NCBI GenBank assembly: GCA_963789355.1
Contig: CAWBKK010000004.1
Coordinates: 1-64,000, forward strand
DNA from: Gaiellasilicea sp963789355
GTDB taxonomy: Bacteria; Actinomycetota; Thermoleophilia; Gaiellales; Gaiellaceae
Reading direction: 5' to 3'
Length of the DNA: 64,000 nucleotides
Of this stretch, positions 1-8,697 are shown in pieces. The position numbers and the translations under genes are program-made. A model generated the notes under the pieces. It saw only the letters and a list, made by a program, of their open reading frames with translations. It was not told the origin of the DNA and ran no database searches. How positions within the stretch are numbered: the first letter of the stretch is position 1; each line of letters opens with the position of its first letter.

Positions 1-465
1 CTGGAGCCGCCGCATCGGCTCGGCCTCGAGGACCCACATCTTCGCGGGATGCTGACGGCAGAGCCGACGGCGCGGATCGAGTCGCGGCACGGTCGCCGAG
101 CTCGAGCAGCTGCTCGAAGCGCGCGCCGGATCGTCGCGCCGCGGCGCAACGGGCTCGTCGGCCGCAGAATTGAGACAGCTGCTCGCTCCGGCCCTCGTCA
201 CGTGGAGCACCCAGTCGATGTGGAGGAGGTGGCGGTCGAGATCTCGGCCGGACGGAGGCCCTGGACCTCAGCCCCGTAGCGCGCGCGCCGACCTCGGCGG
301 ATCTCGGGCGAGTCGGTCGAGACGAGGATCGCGTCGACACACGCCGCTCTCCTGCGCCGCCGCGATGAGTACGCGAGGAGCGGATCGCCGGCCAGCTCGC
401 GCACGTTCTTGCCGGGACGCGCAGCGAGCCTGACCGTGCCGGCACGGCGCGACGGCCGAGGGCAC
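1..465 (-). pseudogene. CMP-sugar (acylneuraminate) cytidylyltransferase, partial, frameshifted
   Basis: Reading the minus strand across all three frames recovers pieces of a NeuA-type cytidylyltransferase: a start-region P-loop-like stretch ending VPGKNVRELAGDPLLAYS, then ILVSTDSPEI, YGAEV, LRPAEI, a Leu-Arg-Pro-Thr-Ser-Pro-Leu-Arg-like segment, and QHPAKMWVLEA at the window edge. Such enzymes activate sialic or other nonulosonic acids with CTP before transfer. The pieces lie in order but in different frames, so several single-base indels are present, and the gene runs off the left end. It follows the aldehyde dehydrogenase closely and is the last visible gene of the NeuB operon. The indels could be true decay, but sequencing error is more likely because conserved motifs survive on both sides of each break. 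Confidence 0.6.
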
Positions 466-491
466 TCAGACGGCCCCGGGTCGTGCGCGAT

Positions 492-1941
492 TTACACCGT
501 TTTCCAGTCGGAGTAGACGTCGAGAGCCTCGGTCCCCGGCTCGCGCCAGCCAGTGCCCGAGTCGCGCTCGCCGCCGAACGGACATGCGGCTCGAACCCGT
601 ACGTCGGCCCGTTGACCTGAACGCCTCCCGCGACCACGCGCCTGACGAAGCTCGTGCCCACGGTCGATGCTCGCCGTCCAGATCGCCGCCGTCAGTCCGT
701 ACGGGCTCGTGTTCGCGAGGGCGAGCGCCTCGGCGAAGTCCGCCACCCGGTGCAGGGTCGTGATCGGGCCGAAGAGTCCGTGCACGAGAGCTCCGCCTCG
801 GCGCGCGACCCCCTCGACGACCGTCGGTGCCATGTAGTAGCCACCCTCGTAGCCCTCGCCGCCGAGACGCTCGCCGCCCGCGATCACGCTCGCGCCGGCC
901 GCCCGCGCCCGTTCCCACGGCGGCGAGCATGTTCGCGGGCTGGCGCTCGTTGATCACCGGGCCGAAGTCACGTGCTCGTCTCCCGGACCCGACTCGCTGG
1001 AGCGCGTCCGTTCGAGCAGGAGCTCCCGAAAGCGGTCGTAGACCGCGTCGAACACGATCAGCCGGGATCCGGCCGCGCAGCGCTGGCCTGCATTCGAGAA
1101 GGCGGAAGAGGGCAGCCGTCTCCGCGGCCCGCTCGAGGTCAGCGTCGTCGCAGACGACGAGCGGGTTCTTGCCGCCGAGCTCGAGGCAGACCTTGGCGAG
1201 CCGCTCGCCGGCGACCCGGGCGATCATCCGGCCCACGGCCGTCGACCCCGTGAACGAGACGACTGCGACCCGCCGATCCTCGACGAGAGGCTGTCCCGCC
1301 TCGGCACCGAAGCCGTGCACGACGTTCAGGACGCCGGGGGCAGCTCGGCTTCTGCCGCGAGCCGGGCGAAGGCGAGCGCGGTCTGCGGCGTGTCCTCGGA
1401 TGCCTTGAGGACGGCGCTGTTTCCGCAGAGCAACGCGGGAAAGACCTTCCAGGCCACGTTCGCGATCGGCGTGTTCGCCGCGATGATCAGCCCGGCCACG
1501 CCGAGCGGCTGTCGAATCGTCTCGGGCCTGGCGGTTCGGCGTCGCGCTCGGGATCGTCCTCCCGTAGAAGCGGCGGCCCTCACCGGCGATGAAGTAGCCG
1601 AGCTCGATCGCCCCGTCGGTCTCGCCTCGTGCGTCCTTCGGCGACTTTCCCGTCTCGGCCGAGACGACGGCCGCGATCGCTTCCCGGTCTCGTTCGAGCA
1701 GCTGAGCGATTCGACGGAGAATCCGGCCGCGCTCGACCACCGTGCGGTCCGCCCAGGCCGGCTGGGCTTCGGCCGCCGCCGAGACCGCGGCGTCGACATC
1801 CGGCGCCTCCGAGCGCGCGACGACGCTGAGCACCTCGCCGGTGGCGGGCGAGCGCTTCTCGAACGTCGCGCCGCTCGCGGCCGGCCGCTCCTCGCCGTCG
1901 ATCACGTCGGCGACGGTCATCGTGGCCGTGGCGACGCTCAC
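492..1941 (-). pseudogene. NAD(P)-dependent aldehyde dehydrogenase, multiply frameshifted
   Basis: Oxidises an aldehyde to a carboxylate with NAD(P); the substrate is unknown, but it probably belongs to the adjacent sugar pathway. Reconstructed across frames, the protein has the whole family fold: an N-terminal ERGRILRRIA region, a cofactor-binding stretch around SFTGSTAVGR, the general-base glutamate in LELGGKN, the catalytic cysteine in FSNAGQRCA, and a C-terminal PFGG segment. It ends SDWKTV at the stop. About 483 codons is normal for the family. At least five frame changes are needed. A GTG start at 1941 overlaps the SDR stop by 4 bases, which implies translational coupling. Every catalytic motif is intact, so an error-rich consensus is a better explanation than a dead gene. 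Confidence 0.7.
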
Positions 1942-2706
1942 GCGGTGAAACCTCCGTCCACGCGGAGCTCGTGTCCCGTGACGTACCGCGACGCATCCGA
2001 GGCGAGGAAGAGCAGCGGGCCGGTCGAGATCGTCGGTCTCGGCCAGACGGCCGAGCGGCGTCCGGGCGGTGAACTTGCGCACGAACTCGTCGTCCTGGCC
2101 ACCGCGCACGCCGCCCGGCGAGAGCGAGTTGACGCGGACGCCGTGCGGCCCCCAGAGCCGGGCGAAGTAGCGGGTGAGATCGACGGTGCCCGCCTTCGAG
2201 GCGCCGTACGCCGGTGGCTTCAGGAAGGGCGGGTCGAGGTCGAGGTGGTCGTACAGGCGCGGGTCGGCGGCGATCGAGGCGTACAGCGAGCCGATGTTGA
2301 CGATCGAGCCGCGGCCGGCGTCTCGCATCCGCGAGCCGAAGATCTGGGTGGCGAGGAACGTGCCGGCGACGTTCACGTCGAGCGTGCGCCGGAAGTCGTC
2401 CAGCGGGACGTCCTCGATCGCGGTCGTCCCCGCATCCGCGGCAGGCGGCTGGTCGATCCCGGCGTTGTTGACGAGCACGTCGGGCACGCCGTGGTCGGCC
2501 TCCACGCGCTCGCGCACGGCCAGCAGAGCCTCGCGGTCGGTTACGTCCGCGATCTCCACCCGAGCAGCCCCGTCGACCTCGCCCGAACGCAGGTCGATGC
2601 CGATCACCGTGGCCCCGGCCTTGGCGAGCGCCGAGATCCACGCCGGTCCGAGCTTGCCGAGCGCGCCTGTTACGACCGCGACGCGACCTTCGAGCTCAGC
2701 CGTCAT
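1938..2706 (-). CDS. Short-chain dehydrogenase/reductase (SDR), one apparent frameshift near 2028
   Basis: Classical NAD(P)-dependent SDR of about 256 residues. Visible motifs are the Rossmann stretch VTGALGKLG near residue 13, the NNAG motif, the catalytic Ser in SIVNIGSLYAS, and the Tyr-x3-Lys in YGASK. The C-terminus reads YVTGHELRVDGGFTA, typical of the family, but reaching it needs a 1-base shift near 2028, just after LAETDD. The start lies inside the end of the NeuB gene (11-base overlap) and the stop overlaps the aldehyde dehydrogenase start, so it is one of a coupled set. It probably reduces or oxidises a hydroxyl or keto group on the precursor or product of the NeuB reaction; the substrate is not deducible. 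Confidence 0.75.
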
Positions 2707-3823
2707 TCCCGCCGCTCCCGGAGAAGACCCGTGAGGGCTCCGGGTCGGGCAGCGGCTCTTCGAGCAGCTCGAATGTCAGCGCACCGTCCTCGTTGAGCGG
2801 GTGGCGCAGGACGCGGCCCAGAACGCGCTCGAGCTCGTACGGCGGCAGGCCGTCGCCGGGCGACTTCAGCGCGAGATCTCCCTCCGCGAGGATGTGACCT
2901 GCCGGGAGGTCGCGGGCGGCGACGATCTTCTTGCTCATCTTCGTCGCGGGTGCGACCTCGTCCGGATACATGGTCTTCGTGCCGTCGCCGAGGGCGACTC
3001 GCGTGCGCTTCAGGTCTCGAACCAGCTTCCGGAGGCCCGGCGGTTCGAGCGAGAAGACGTGGTCGGTTCCGCGCATGGCGCGGTTGAGCGTGAAGTGCTT
3101 CTCGACGATCCGCGCGCCGAGCACGTACGCGGCGACCGCCATCGCGATCCCGTTGTCGTGGCTCGAGAAGCCGACGGTCGCCTCCGGGAACACATCGCGG
3201 TACGTCTTGATCACGTTCAGGTCGAGCTCGCTCCACTCGGCCGGGTAGCCCGCCGTGCATTGCAGCACGGCGATCTGGTCGTTCTCGTCCGCGAGCGCGT
3301 CGTACGCGCGGCGAACGTCGTCGAGGGTGCCGCCGCCTGTCGAGAAGATGACGGGCTTCCCGATCTGCGCCACGTACCGGAGCAGAGGAGTGTTGGTGAG
3401 GTCGCCCGAGGCGATCTTGTAGGCCGGCACGTCGAGCTCGGCGAGAAAGTCGGCGCTGGCGAAGTCGAACGCAGTCGCGAAGAAGGCGACACCGAGCTCG
3501 TGGGCGTATGCCTTCAGCTCGAGAAACTCGTCCCGGCCGAGCTCGAGCGCCTCACGATGCGCGCCGTAGGTGGAGCCGTAGCTGTTCTCGTTCTCGTACG
3601 GCTTGTCGTAGACCTCGCGCGTGAAGAGCCGGCGGTTGTCCCGCTTCTGCAGCTTGACCGCGTGGGCTCCGGCGTTCCGCGCCTCCAGGAACAGCTGCTT
3701 TGCCGTCTCGAGCGAGCCGCCGTGGTTGTGCCCGATCTCGGCGATCACGTAGCAGTCGGTCGTGTCGCCGATCTCCCAGCCGTCGATCGTCAGACGGCGC
3801 GCTGGTGTCCCTGTCGCACTCAT
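2696..3823 (-). CDS. neuB: N-acetylneuraminate synthase (NeuB) family protein
   Basis: Condenses phosphoenolpyruvate with a six-carbon aminosugar to give a nine-carbon 2-keto-3-deoxy acid (sialic, legionaminic or pseudaminic type). The 375 residues show the TIM-barrel motifs AEIGHNHGG near residue 28, KLQKRDNR, YKIASGDLTNTPLL, GFSSHDNGI, VEKHFTLNR and GTDHVFSLEP. A C-terminal SAF/antifreeze-like domain follows from about residue 290 (KIVAARDLPAGHIL). The length is slightly above the usual 340 to 350. It is the third gene of a minus-strand operon behind an LCP protein and an M24 protein, and is followed by an SDR, an aldehyde dehydrogenase and a cytidylyltransferase. The exact sugar cannot be read from the sequence. 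Confidence 0.9.
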   Translation of the reverse strand: MSATGTPARRLTIDGWEIGDTTDCYVIAEIGHNHGGSLETAKQLFLEARNAGAHAVKLQKRDNRRLFTREVYDKPYENENSYGSTYGAHREALELGRDEFLELKAYAHELGVAFFATAFDFASADFLAELDVPAYKIASGDLTNTPLLRYVAQIGKPVIFSTGGGTLDDVRRAYDALADENDQIAVLQCTAGYPAEWSELDLNVIKTYRDVFPEATVGFSSHDNGIAMAVAAYVLGARIVEKHFTLNRAMRGTDHVFSLEPPGLRKLVRDLKRTRVALGDGTKTMYPDEVAPATKMSKKIVAARDLPAGHILAEGDLALKSPGDGLPPYELERVLGRVLRHPLNEDGALTFELLEEPLPDPEPSRVFSGSGGNDG

Positions 3824-3825
3824 GA

Positions 3826-3841
3826 GCTAGAGCTTTCTAGC
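3826..3841. repeat. Short inverted repeat between M24 and neuB genes
   Basis: GCTAGA, a 4-base loop GCTT, then TCTAGC form a perfect 6-bp inverted repeat in the 29-base gap between the M24 stop and the neuB start. It could be an operator or weak processing hairpin. It has no U-tract, so a terminator is unlikely. Confidence 0.4.
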
Positions 3842-3852
3842 AGAGCTTCGGC

Positions 3853-5052
3853 TCACACCGCGATCGTCAAGCTCTCGATCTCCTTCGGATACGAGGTCAG
3901 CACGTCGATTCCGTCGGGCGTGACGACGACCGTGTCCGAGTGGCGGAAGCCGCCGACGTCGCTCGCGTAGAGCCCGGGCTCGATCGTGAAGACCATTCCC
4001 GGCTCGACGCGAGTGTGGTCGCCGACGTCGAGAAACGGCGCCTCGTGGTTGCGGAGCCCGATTCCGTGGCCGACGTGCTGCCGCCAGTACGGGAGCAGGT
4101 CGTGCGCCTCGAAGTACGCCAGCACGGCCCGGTCGACCTCGGCGCAGGTCGTGCCGGGGCGGAGCGCGTCGAACGCGACCTGCTGCGCGGCGACCGTGTG
4201 GTCGAAGAGCCGCCGCATCTCATCGGTCGGCTCGCCGACGATCAGCGCCCGCTCGAGCTCGGCGTTGTAGCCCCAGATCGGCGCACTCGTCTCGGTGACG
4301 AGGACGTCGCCCTCCTGGAACTCGATGTTGTGGGCGACCGCGTGCGCCCAGGCGCTCCGCAGCCCGATCTGGCCGCGGTAGCCCGCCGAGACGCCGTCGG
4401 ACGAGGCCTGCTGGCCACCGTAGGCGCCGTCGAGCGTCTCGAGCAGGGCGAGCGTCGCCTCGTGGCCCGCCCGCAGGCTCGCCTCGGCCTCGGTCGCTCC
4501 CGGCCGGGAGTAGTCCTGCAGGAGCCTGTGCGCGTGCTCGCACCAGCGGGCGCTCTCCCGGATCAGCGCCACCTCGGCCTCGCTCTTGCGCACCATCAGG
4601 CTCTCGATCAGAGGCGCGAGCGGGACGACGGGCTGCTCCAGGACCTCGCTCAGCGCCGGCCCCTCGTAGCCGAGGATGCCGGGATAGCCGTCCTGGTCGG
4701 CGCCGGCCGGGCCGGTGACGCCCAGCTCGCGCACCACCCCGGCGAGGATCTTCAACGGGTGCTCGGTCCCCGGGTACTCCGGATACGACTCGACCAGCTC
4801 GAAGGCGGTCTCGGCGCGGACCCGCTCGACCTCGAACTCGGGCACGAAGACGGCGAGCTCGCCCGTCGCGTTGCCGACGACGGCGACCGGGCGCTCGGTC
4901 GCGAGGAAGTTGAAGCTCGTGAAGTAGCGGATGTAATCCGCGCCGAACAGGGCGTAGCCGGTCAGCCCGCGCTCGCGAACGTGCTGCAGCAGCCGCTCGC
5001 GCCTCGCCTGCAGCTCCTCGGCCGGAATGCCCGCTCTCACGCCGGCGATCAT
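3853..5052 (-). CDS. M24-family (creatinase/Xaa-Pro peptidase fold) hydrolase with altered metal site
   Basis: A 399-residue protein with an N-terminal creatinase-like domain (about 12 to 150) and a C-terminal pita-bread domain (about 160 to 395). The conserved HVGHGIGLRNHEAP (residues 326 to 339) and TIEPGLY (356 to 362) are present. Of the five metal ligands of aminopeptidase P-type enzymes, both aspartates appear as Glu (E254 in VTETSAP, E265 in GYNAELERA) and the last glutamate as Ser (S372 in FRHSDTVVVT). The histidine and the EPG glutamate remain. This resembles creatinase-type members that do not need metal, so a C-N hydrolase is more likely than a peptidase. It directly abuts the LCP gene stop and sits 29 bases before neuB, so it is probably part of that pathway. 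Confidence 0.8.
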   Translation of the reverse strand: MIAGVRAGIPAEELQARRERLLQHVRERGLTGYALFGADYIRYFTSFNFLATERPVAVVGNATGELAVFVPEFEVERVRAETAFELVESYPEYPGTEHPLKILAGVVRELGVTGPAGADQDGYPGILGYEGPALSEVLEQPVVPLAPLIESLMVRKSEAEVALIRESARWCEHAHRLLQDYSRPGATEAEASLRAGHEATLALLETLDGAYGGQQASSDGVSAGYRGQIGLRSAWAHAVAHNIEFQEGDVLVTETSAPIWGYNAELERALIVGEPTDEMRRLFDHTVAAQQVAFDALRPGTTCAEVDRAVLAYFEAHDLLPYWRQHVGHGIGLRNHEAPFLDVGDHTRVEPGMVFTIEPGLYASDVGGFRHSDTVVVTPDGIDVLTSYPKEIESLTIAV

Positions 5053-6438
5053 CTAACAGCTCTGCTTCGCCGTCGTCGCCTTACCCGTTCCCCGGAGCGC
5101 TTCCGGCGTGAGGATCGCCTGCCGGACCGTGGCCTGGACGCGCCCGAGAGCCGGAACCGGGTAGTTGCCGTTCGGCTGCCGGCCGAAGAAGTAGTCGGCG
5201 CCGAACGTGACCGTCAGCGTCTCGCTCGAGTCGACCGAGCTGACGAGGCGGACGAGCGACGGCAACCGGTTCAGGGGAATGTCGGTGCGCACGTTCGTCT
5301 CGATCGTCTTCGCGAGCGAGCCGAAGTTGCGGAGCGCACGCACGGGGTTCAGCTGGTCGGCCATCGCGCTCAGGAAGCAGCGCTGGCGCGCCATCCGCGT
5401 GTAGTCGCTCGAGTCCTTCCGGGAGCGGACGTAGGCGAGCGCCTCGCGGCCGTAGAACCGCCGCCGCTCGCCCGGCCGCACGTCGATCTTCGGCTTCGGC
5501 TCGCCCCACGCCGGTCGCGTCACCTCGTCGCGCAACCGCTCCCTGACGACGATCTCGACCCCGCCGAGCGCGTCGACGAGGTCGGCGAAGCCGACGAGGT
5601 TGACCAGTGCGTAGTAGTCGACGCGGATTCCGAGCAGGTTGGAGACCGCTTGCTTGAGGGCGCCGGCTCCCTGGTCGCCGCCGCCGTTGAGCCCGAAGAT
5701 CGCGTTCAGCGGCTCCTTCGAGGGCCGGCCCTTCTTCCCGAGCGGCACCTGGGCGAGGTTGCGCGGGATCCCGAACGCCGCGGCGCGGCCGGTGCCGTGC
5801 TGGACGGCCGCGAGGATGATCGTGTCGGTCCGGGCGCCGAAGTTGCCCGGACCCTCGTCGGTGCCGAGCAGCAGGATCGTCGTCCACGGCTGCGCCGACG
5901 CGGGCTTCGTGCGCGCGAGCACGCGCTCGCCGGCCTCGAGCGGCGCCACCTCGCCCGGCCCGAGCCGCTCGACGAGCGCCCACTCCCATGCATCCTTCGG
6001 GACCCACTGCGGCAGCGGCGCGACGATCTGCGAGAGCAGCAGAGAGCCCCGGTCGCAGGCCGTCCCGCACGGTTCCTCGTCGGCGAACACGCTCTCGAGC
6101 ACGTCGTAACCGCGTACGGTCACCCACGCCGCGGCGACGTGCGGCGCGGCCGTCAGGGCGACGAGCGCGGCGATCAGGAGCGGGACCGCTCCCCGCGCCG
6201 CATCGACGACCGCGAACACCCGGAACGCGAGCAGGGCGAGATCGACCGCGAGGATCGCCGTTACGATCGAGCGGTCGACTCCGGAGAGTGCGTCCAGCGA
6301 GGCCCACGAGCCGAGGAGCAGGCCCATGCCCATGATGCACACCGTGATGCCCAGGAGCACGAGCCCGCGACGCCTGGCCCCTCGATACAGCTGGCCGACG
6401 CCCGGCACGAGCAGCGACAGAAGCCCGGCGACGAGCAT
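5053..6438 (-). CDS. LytR-CpsA-Psr (LCP) family glycopolymer transferase
   Basis: Membrane enzyme that moves a lipid-linked glycopolymer onto the cell wall. Three or four hydrophobic segments occupy about the first 130 residues (LLSLLVPGVGQLY, GLVLLGITVCIMGMGLLLG and others), followed by an extracytoplasmic LCP domain. Typical signatures are LLLGTDEGPGNFGARTDTII, the arginine-rich YVRSRKDSSDYTRMARQR, and FGIPRNL. The ATG at 6438 is preferred because TACACT lies 6 bases upstream; an in-frame start at 6471 would overlap the divergent gene at 6450. As the first gene of the operon leading to NeuB, it suggests that the nonulosonic-containing polymer ends up wall-attached. Confidence 0.88.
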   Translation of the reverse strand: MLVAGLLSLLVPGVGQLYRGARRRGLVLLGITVCIMGMGLLLGSWASLDALSGVDRSIVTAILAVDLALLAFRVFAVVDAARGAVPLLIAALVALTAAPHVAAAWVTVRGYDVLESVFADEEPCGTACDRGSLLLSQIVAPLPQWVPKDAWEWALVERLGPGEVAPLEAGERVLARTKPASAQPWTTILLLGTDEGPGNFGARTDTIILAAVQHGTGRAAAFGIPRNLAQVPLGKKGRPSKEPLNAIFGLNGGGDQGAGALKQAVSNLLGIRVDYYALVNLVGFADLVDALGGVEIVVRERLRDEVTRPAWGEPKPKIDVRPGERRRFYGREALAYVRSRKDSSDYTRMARQRCFLSAMADQLNPVRALRNFGSLAKTIETNVRTDIPLNRLPSLVRLVSSVDSSETLTVTFGADYFFGRQPNGNYPVPALGRVQATVRQAILTPEALRGTGKATTAKQSC

Positions 6439-6444
6439 CGAATC

Positions 6445-6450
6445 AGTGTA
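6445..6450 (-). promoter_or_regulatory. Probable leaderless -10 element (TACACT) for the LCP operon
   Basis: On the minus strand TACACT is followed by a 6-base spacer and the ATG at 6438. The hexamer overlaps the first base of the divergent start codon at 6450, so the two genes are only 11 bases apart. Confidence 0.5.
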
Positions 6451-7709
6451 TGCGGGCTGCTGACGCATCACGGTGGCTGCTCTGGCTCGCGGCGTTGGCG
6501 GCCGTCAGGGCCGCGATCCCGTTGGCGGCCCTCGCCGCCTCTGGGCACCAGCTTCCCGGATTCCCGCCGTACTCCTACGAGGGGCCGCGCGGAGACGCGA
6601 GCGGCTACATCGACACGGCGCGCGCGATCATCTCGGCCGGAGCCGGCCTCCGCCTCCTGCTGCCGGTTCTCTTCGTCGTGCTCGTCGCCGGGCTGATCGG
6701 CGTCCGGTGGGCCTGGCGCCGCTACCCGGGCGACCACCACTGGGTGCTCGCCGCCGCCGCCGGTCTCGTCTCCTGCCTGCTCGCGGCGGTGATCCTGAAC
6801 ATCGAAGGTCAGGCTCCGGCAGGCGCCGTCGGCTGGCCCTTGCTGCTCAGCCTCCCGTTGCTGCCGTTCCGCGTGATCGGGTGGATCGACGACGAGGTCG
6901 CGGTCGGCGTCGGGATCGCGCTCGCCGGCGTGGCAAACGCGGTCACCATCTTCGCGATCGCGTTCATCGGGTACCGCGCCAGTGGGAGCCGCCGGATCGG
7001 GACCGGCGCGGCGGCGCTGTTCACGTTCTGGCCGTTCCTGGTCTGGCTGCTCCTCGGCGAGCAGACGTGGGAGAACAGCGCCTGGGCGATCGAGGCAGGT
7101 CTCGAGCTCTACACCGAGCCGGTCTCGACGGCGTGCGTCGCCGGCGGGCTCGCGCTAGCCCTGGTCAAGGGCCGGCCACCCTGGGCTGCTGTGCTGGCCG
7201 GGGTCGCCTGCGGCTATGCGATCGCGGTGAGGCCGACGAACATCGTCTTCGCGGCGGCCGCGGCGCTCTTGTTCGCGTCCGAGCGCGACTGGCGCAGCGT
7301 GGGCCGGTTCGCGGTCGGCGGGATCACGGTGCTGCCGATCGTGCTCGCGTTCCTGCCGAAGAAGCGCGGCTACGACCTCGAGCTCGCGCGGGACCAGACC
7401 GGGCTGCCGCTCTGGTCGAACGACTACCTCGTGTCGACGTTCACCGACTCGAGCGTCTGGCGGCCGCTGTTGCTCGCCCTCCTCCTGCCGCTCGTGGCGA
7501 TCGGGGTGCTGGCGCTGCGCTCTCGTCCCGTCGCGCTGATGCTGCTCGGCGGCGCGCTCGCAAACGCGGCGATCTACTCCTTCTTCCGAGCGACCTTCGA
7601 GCATCCGAGGTACCTGCACGCGGGTCTTCCGGCCCTGCTGGTTCTCTGGACGGCCGGCGCGGCCTGGCTCGCCGATCAGGCGCGACGAGGGAGCGGCCGG
7701 CGCACGTAA
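6450..7709 (+). CDS. Polytopic membrane protein, probable GT-C-type glycosyltransferase
   Basis: A 419-residue protein with about ten hydrophobic segments. After the first helix there is a polar extracytoplasmic loop with PYSYEGPRGDASGYIDTAR. Acidic residues in that first loop are typical of GT-C fold transferases that use lipid-linked sugars. A further loop (KKRGYDLELARDQTGLPLW) follows residue 300. No full family signature is recognisable, so the GT-C assignment rests on topology and on its place at the edge of a polysaccharide locus. It starts 11 bases from the divergent LCP gene and is followed, after a promoter, by a UDP-xylose synthase gene. A hydrophobic transporter of unknown type is the alternative. 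Confidence 0.55.
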   Translation: MRAADASRWLLWLAALAAVRAAIPLAALAASGHQLPGFPPYSYEGPRGDASGYIDTARAIISAGAGLRLLLPVLFVVLVAGLIGVRWAWRRYPGDHHWVLAAAAGLVSCLLAAVILNIEGQAPAGAVGWPLLLSLPLLPFRVIGWIDDEVAVGVGIALAGVANAVTIFAIAFIGYRASGSRRIGTGAAALFTFWPFLVWLLLGEQTWENSAWAIEAGLELYTEPVSTACVAGGLALALVKGRPPWAAVLAGVACGYAIAVRPTNIVFAAAAALLFASERDWRSVGRFAVGGITVLPIVLAFLPKKRGYDLELARDQTGLPLWSNDYLVSTFTDSSVWRPLLLALLLPLVAIGVLALRSRPVALMLLGGALANAAIYSFFRATFEHPRYLHAGLPALLVLWTAGAAWLADQARRGSGRRT

Positions 7710-7710
7710 G

Positions 7711-7755
7711 AAGTTCGTAAGCGGGAACTTGGACGCCCGGTCCGTTGAGTATCCT
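7711..7755 (+). promoter_or_regulatory. Promoter of the UDP-glucuronate decarboxylase gene, with small inverted repeat
   Basis: TTGGAC (7729-7734) and TATCCT (7750-7755) are spaced 15 bases apart, and TATCCT lies 6 bases before the ATG at 7762, as in leaderless promoters. AAGTTC (7711-7716) and GAACTT (7725-7730) form an inverted repeat that overlaps the -35 position and could be an operator. Confidence 0.5.
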
Positions 7756-7761
7756 GCCCCG

Positions 7762-8697
7762 ATGCCTACCTCAGTCGTCACCGGCGGGGCCGGCTTCCTC
7801 GGCTCGCATCTCTCCGACGCGCTGCTCGAGCGCGGGCACCGGGTGATCTGCGTCGACAACCTCGAGACGGGCTCGCTCGCGAACATCGAGCACATGCGAA
7901 CGGACGAGTTCGCCTTCGTGCCGCACGACCTGACCCAGCCGATCCGGATCGAGGAACGGGTCGACTTCGTCTACCACCTCGCGAGCCCCGCCAGCCCGAT
8001 CGACTACCTGCGGCTGCCGCTGCAGACGCTCAAGGTCGGCTCGCACGGGACGCACAACGCGCTCGGGCTCGCGAAGTTCAAGCGCGCGCGCTTCCTGCTC
8101 GCCTCCACGAGCGAGGTCTACGGCGACCCGCAGGTGCATCCGCAGCCCGAGACGTACTGGGGCCACGTCAACCCGATCGGTCCCCGCGGCGTCTACGACG
8201 AGGCGAAGCGCTACGCGGAGGCGCTGACGATGGCCTACCACCGCCAGCAGGGCGTCGACACCGCGATCGTCCGGATCTTCAACACCTACGGCCCGCGGAT
8301 GCGACCGCACGACGGCCGCGCGATCCCGACCTTCGTGCGGCAGGCGATGGAGCAGAAGCCGATCACGGTCTTCGGCGACGGCTCGCAGACGCGGAGCTTC
8401 TGTTACGTCCACGACCTGATTCGCGGCCTGATCGCCCTGGCCGAGAGCGGCGAGCATCTCCCGGTCAACATCGGCAACCCCCAGGAGTTCACCCTGCTCG
8501 AGCTCGCCGAGAAGGTGCTCGAGGTCTGGGGCAACGGCAGCGAGATCGTCTTCGAGGCGCTGCCGATCGACGATCCGAAGGTGCGCCAGCCCGACATCAC
8601 GCGCGCTCAGCAGGTCCTCGGGTGGGAGCCCGAGGTGGGTCTCGACGAGGGGCTGCGCAGGCTCCACTCGTCGCTGCAGGAAGCCCCGGTTGGGTAA
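7762..8697 (+). CDS. uxs: UDP-glucuronate decarboxylase (UDP-xylose synthase)
   Basis: Extended SDR of 311 residues that converts UDP-glucuronate to UDP-xylose with bound NAD. It has the Rossmann motif GGAGFLGSHL at the N-terminus, and the family-specific strings YHLASPASPIDYL, ASTSEVYGDP, and YWGHVNPIGPRGVYDEAKR, which contains the catalytic Tyr-x3-Lys. RIFNTYGPRMRPHDGR and SFCYVHDLIRGL also match. The ATG at 7762 is chosen over an in-frame TTG at 7729 because a -10 hexamer lies between them. The gene overlaps the secreted glycosidase gene by 8 bases. It supplies pentose donors for the glycosyltransferases of this locus. Confidence 0.92.
   Translation: MPTSVVTGGAGFLGSHLSDALLERGHRVICVDNLETGSLANIEHMRTDEFAFVPHDLTQPIRIEERVDFVYHLASPASPIDYLRLPLQTLKVGSHGTHNALGLAKFKRARFLLASTSEVYGDPQVHPQPETYWGHVNPIGPRGVYDEAKRYAEALTMAYHRQQGVDTAIVRIFNTYGPRMRPHDGRAIPTFVRQAMEQKPITVFGDGSQTRSFCYVHDLIRGLIALAESGEHLPVNIGNPQEFTLLELAEKVLEVWGNGSEIVFEALPIDDPKVRQPDITRAQQVLGWEPEVGLDEGLRRLHSSLQEAPVG

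Noticed and set aside
466..2706. Single 746-residue SDR-aldehyde dehydrogenase fusion
   Set aside because: A natural SDR stop and an overlapping GTG start appear when the frame break near 2028 is allowed for; the fusion is an artefact of compensating indels.
3940..6696. 918-codon open frame on the plus strand opposite the M24 and LCP genes
   Set aside because: Arg/Asp/Glu-rich shadow of two well-supported minus-strand genes; no family motifs, and such frames are expected in very GC-rich DNA.
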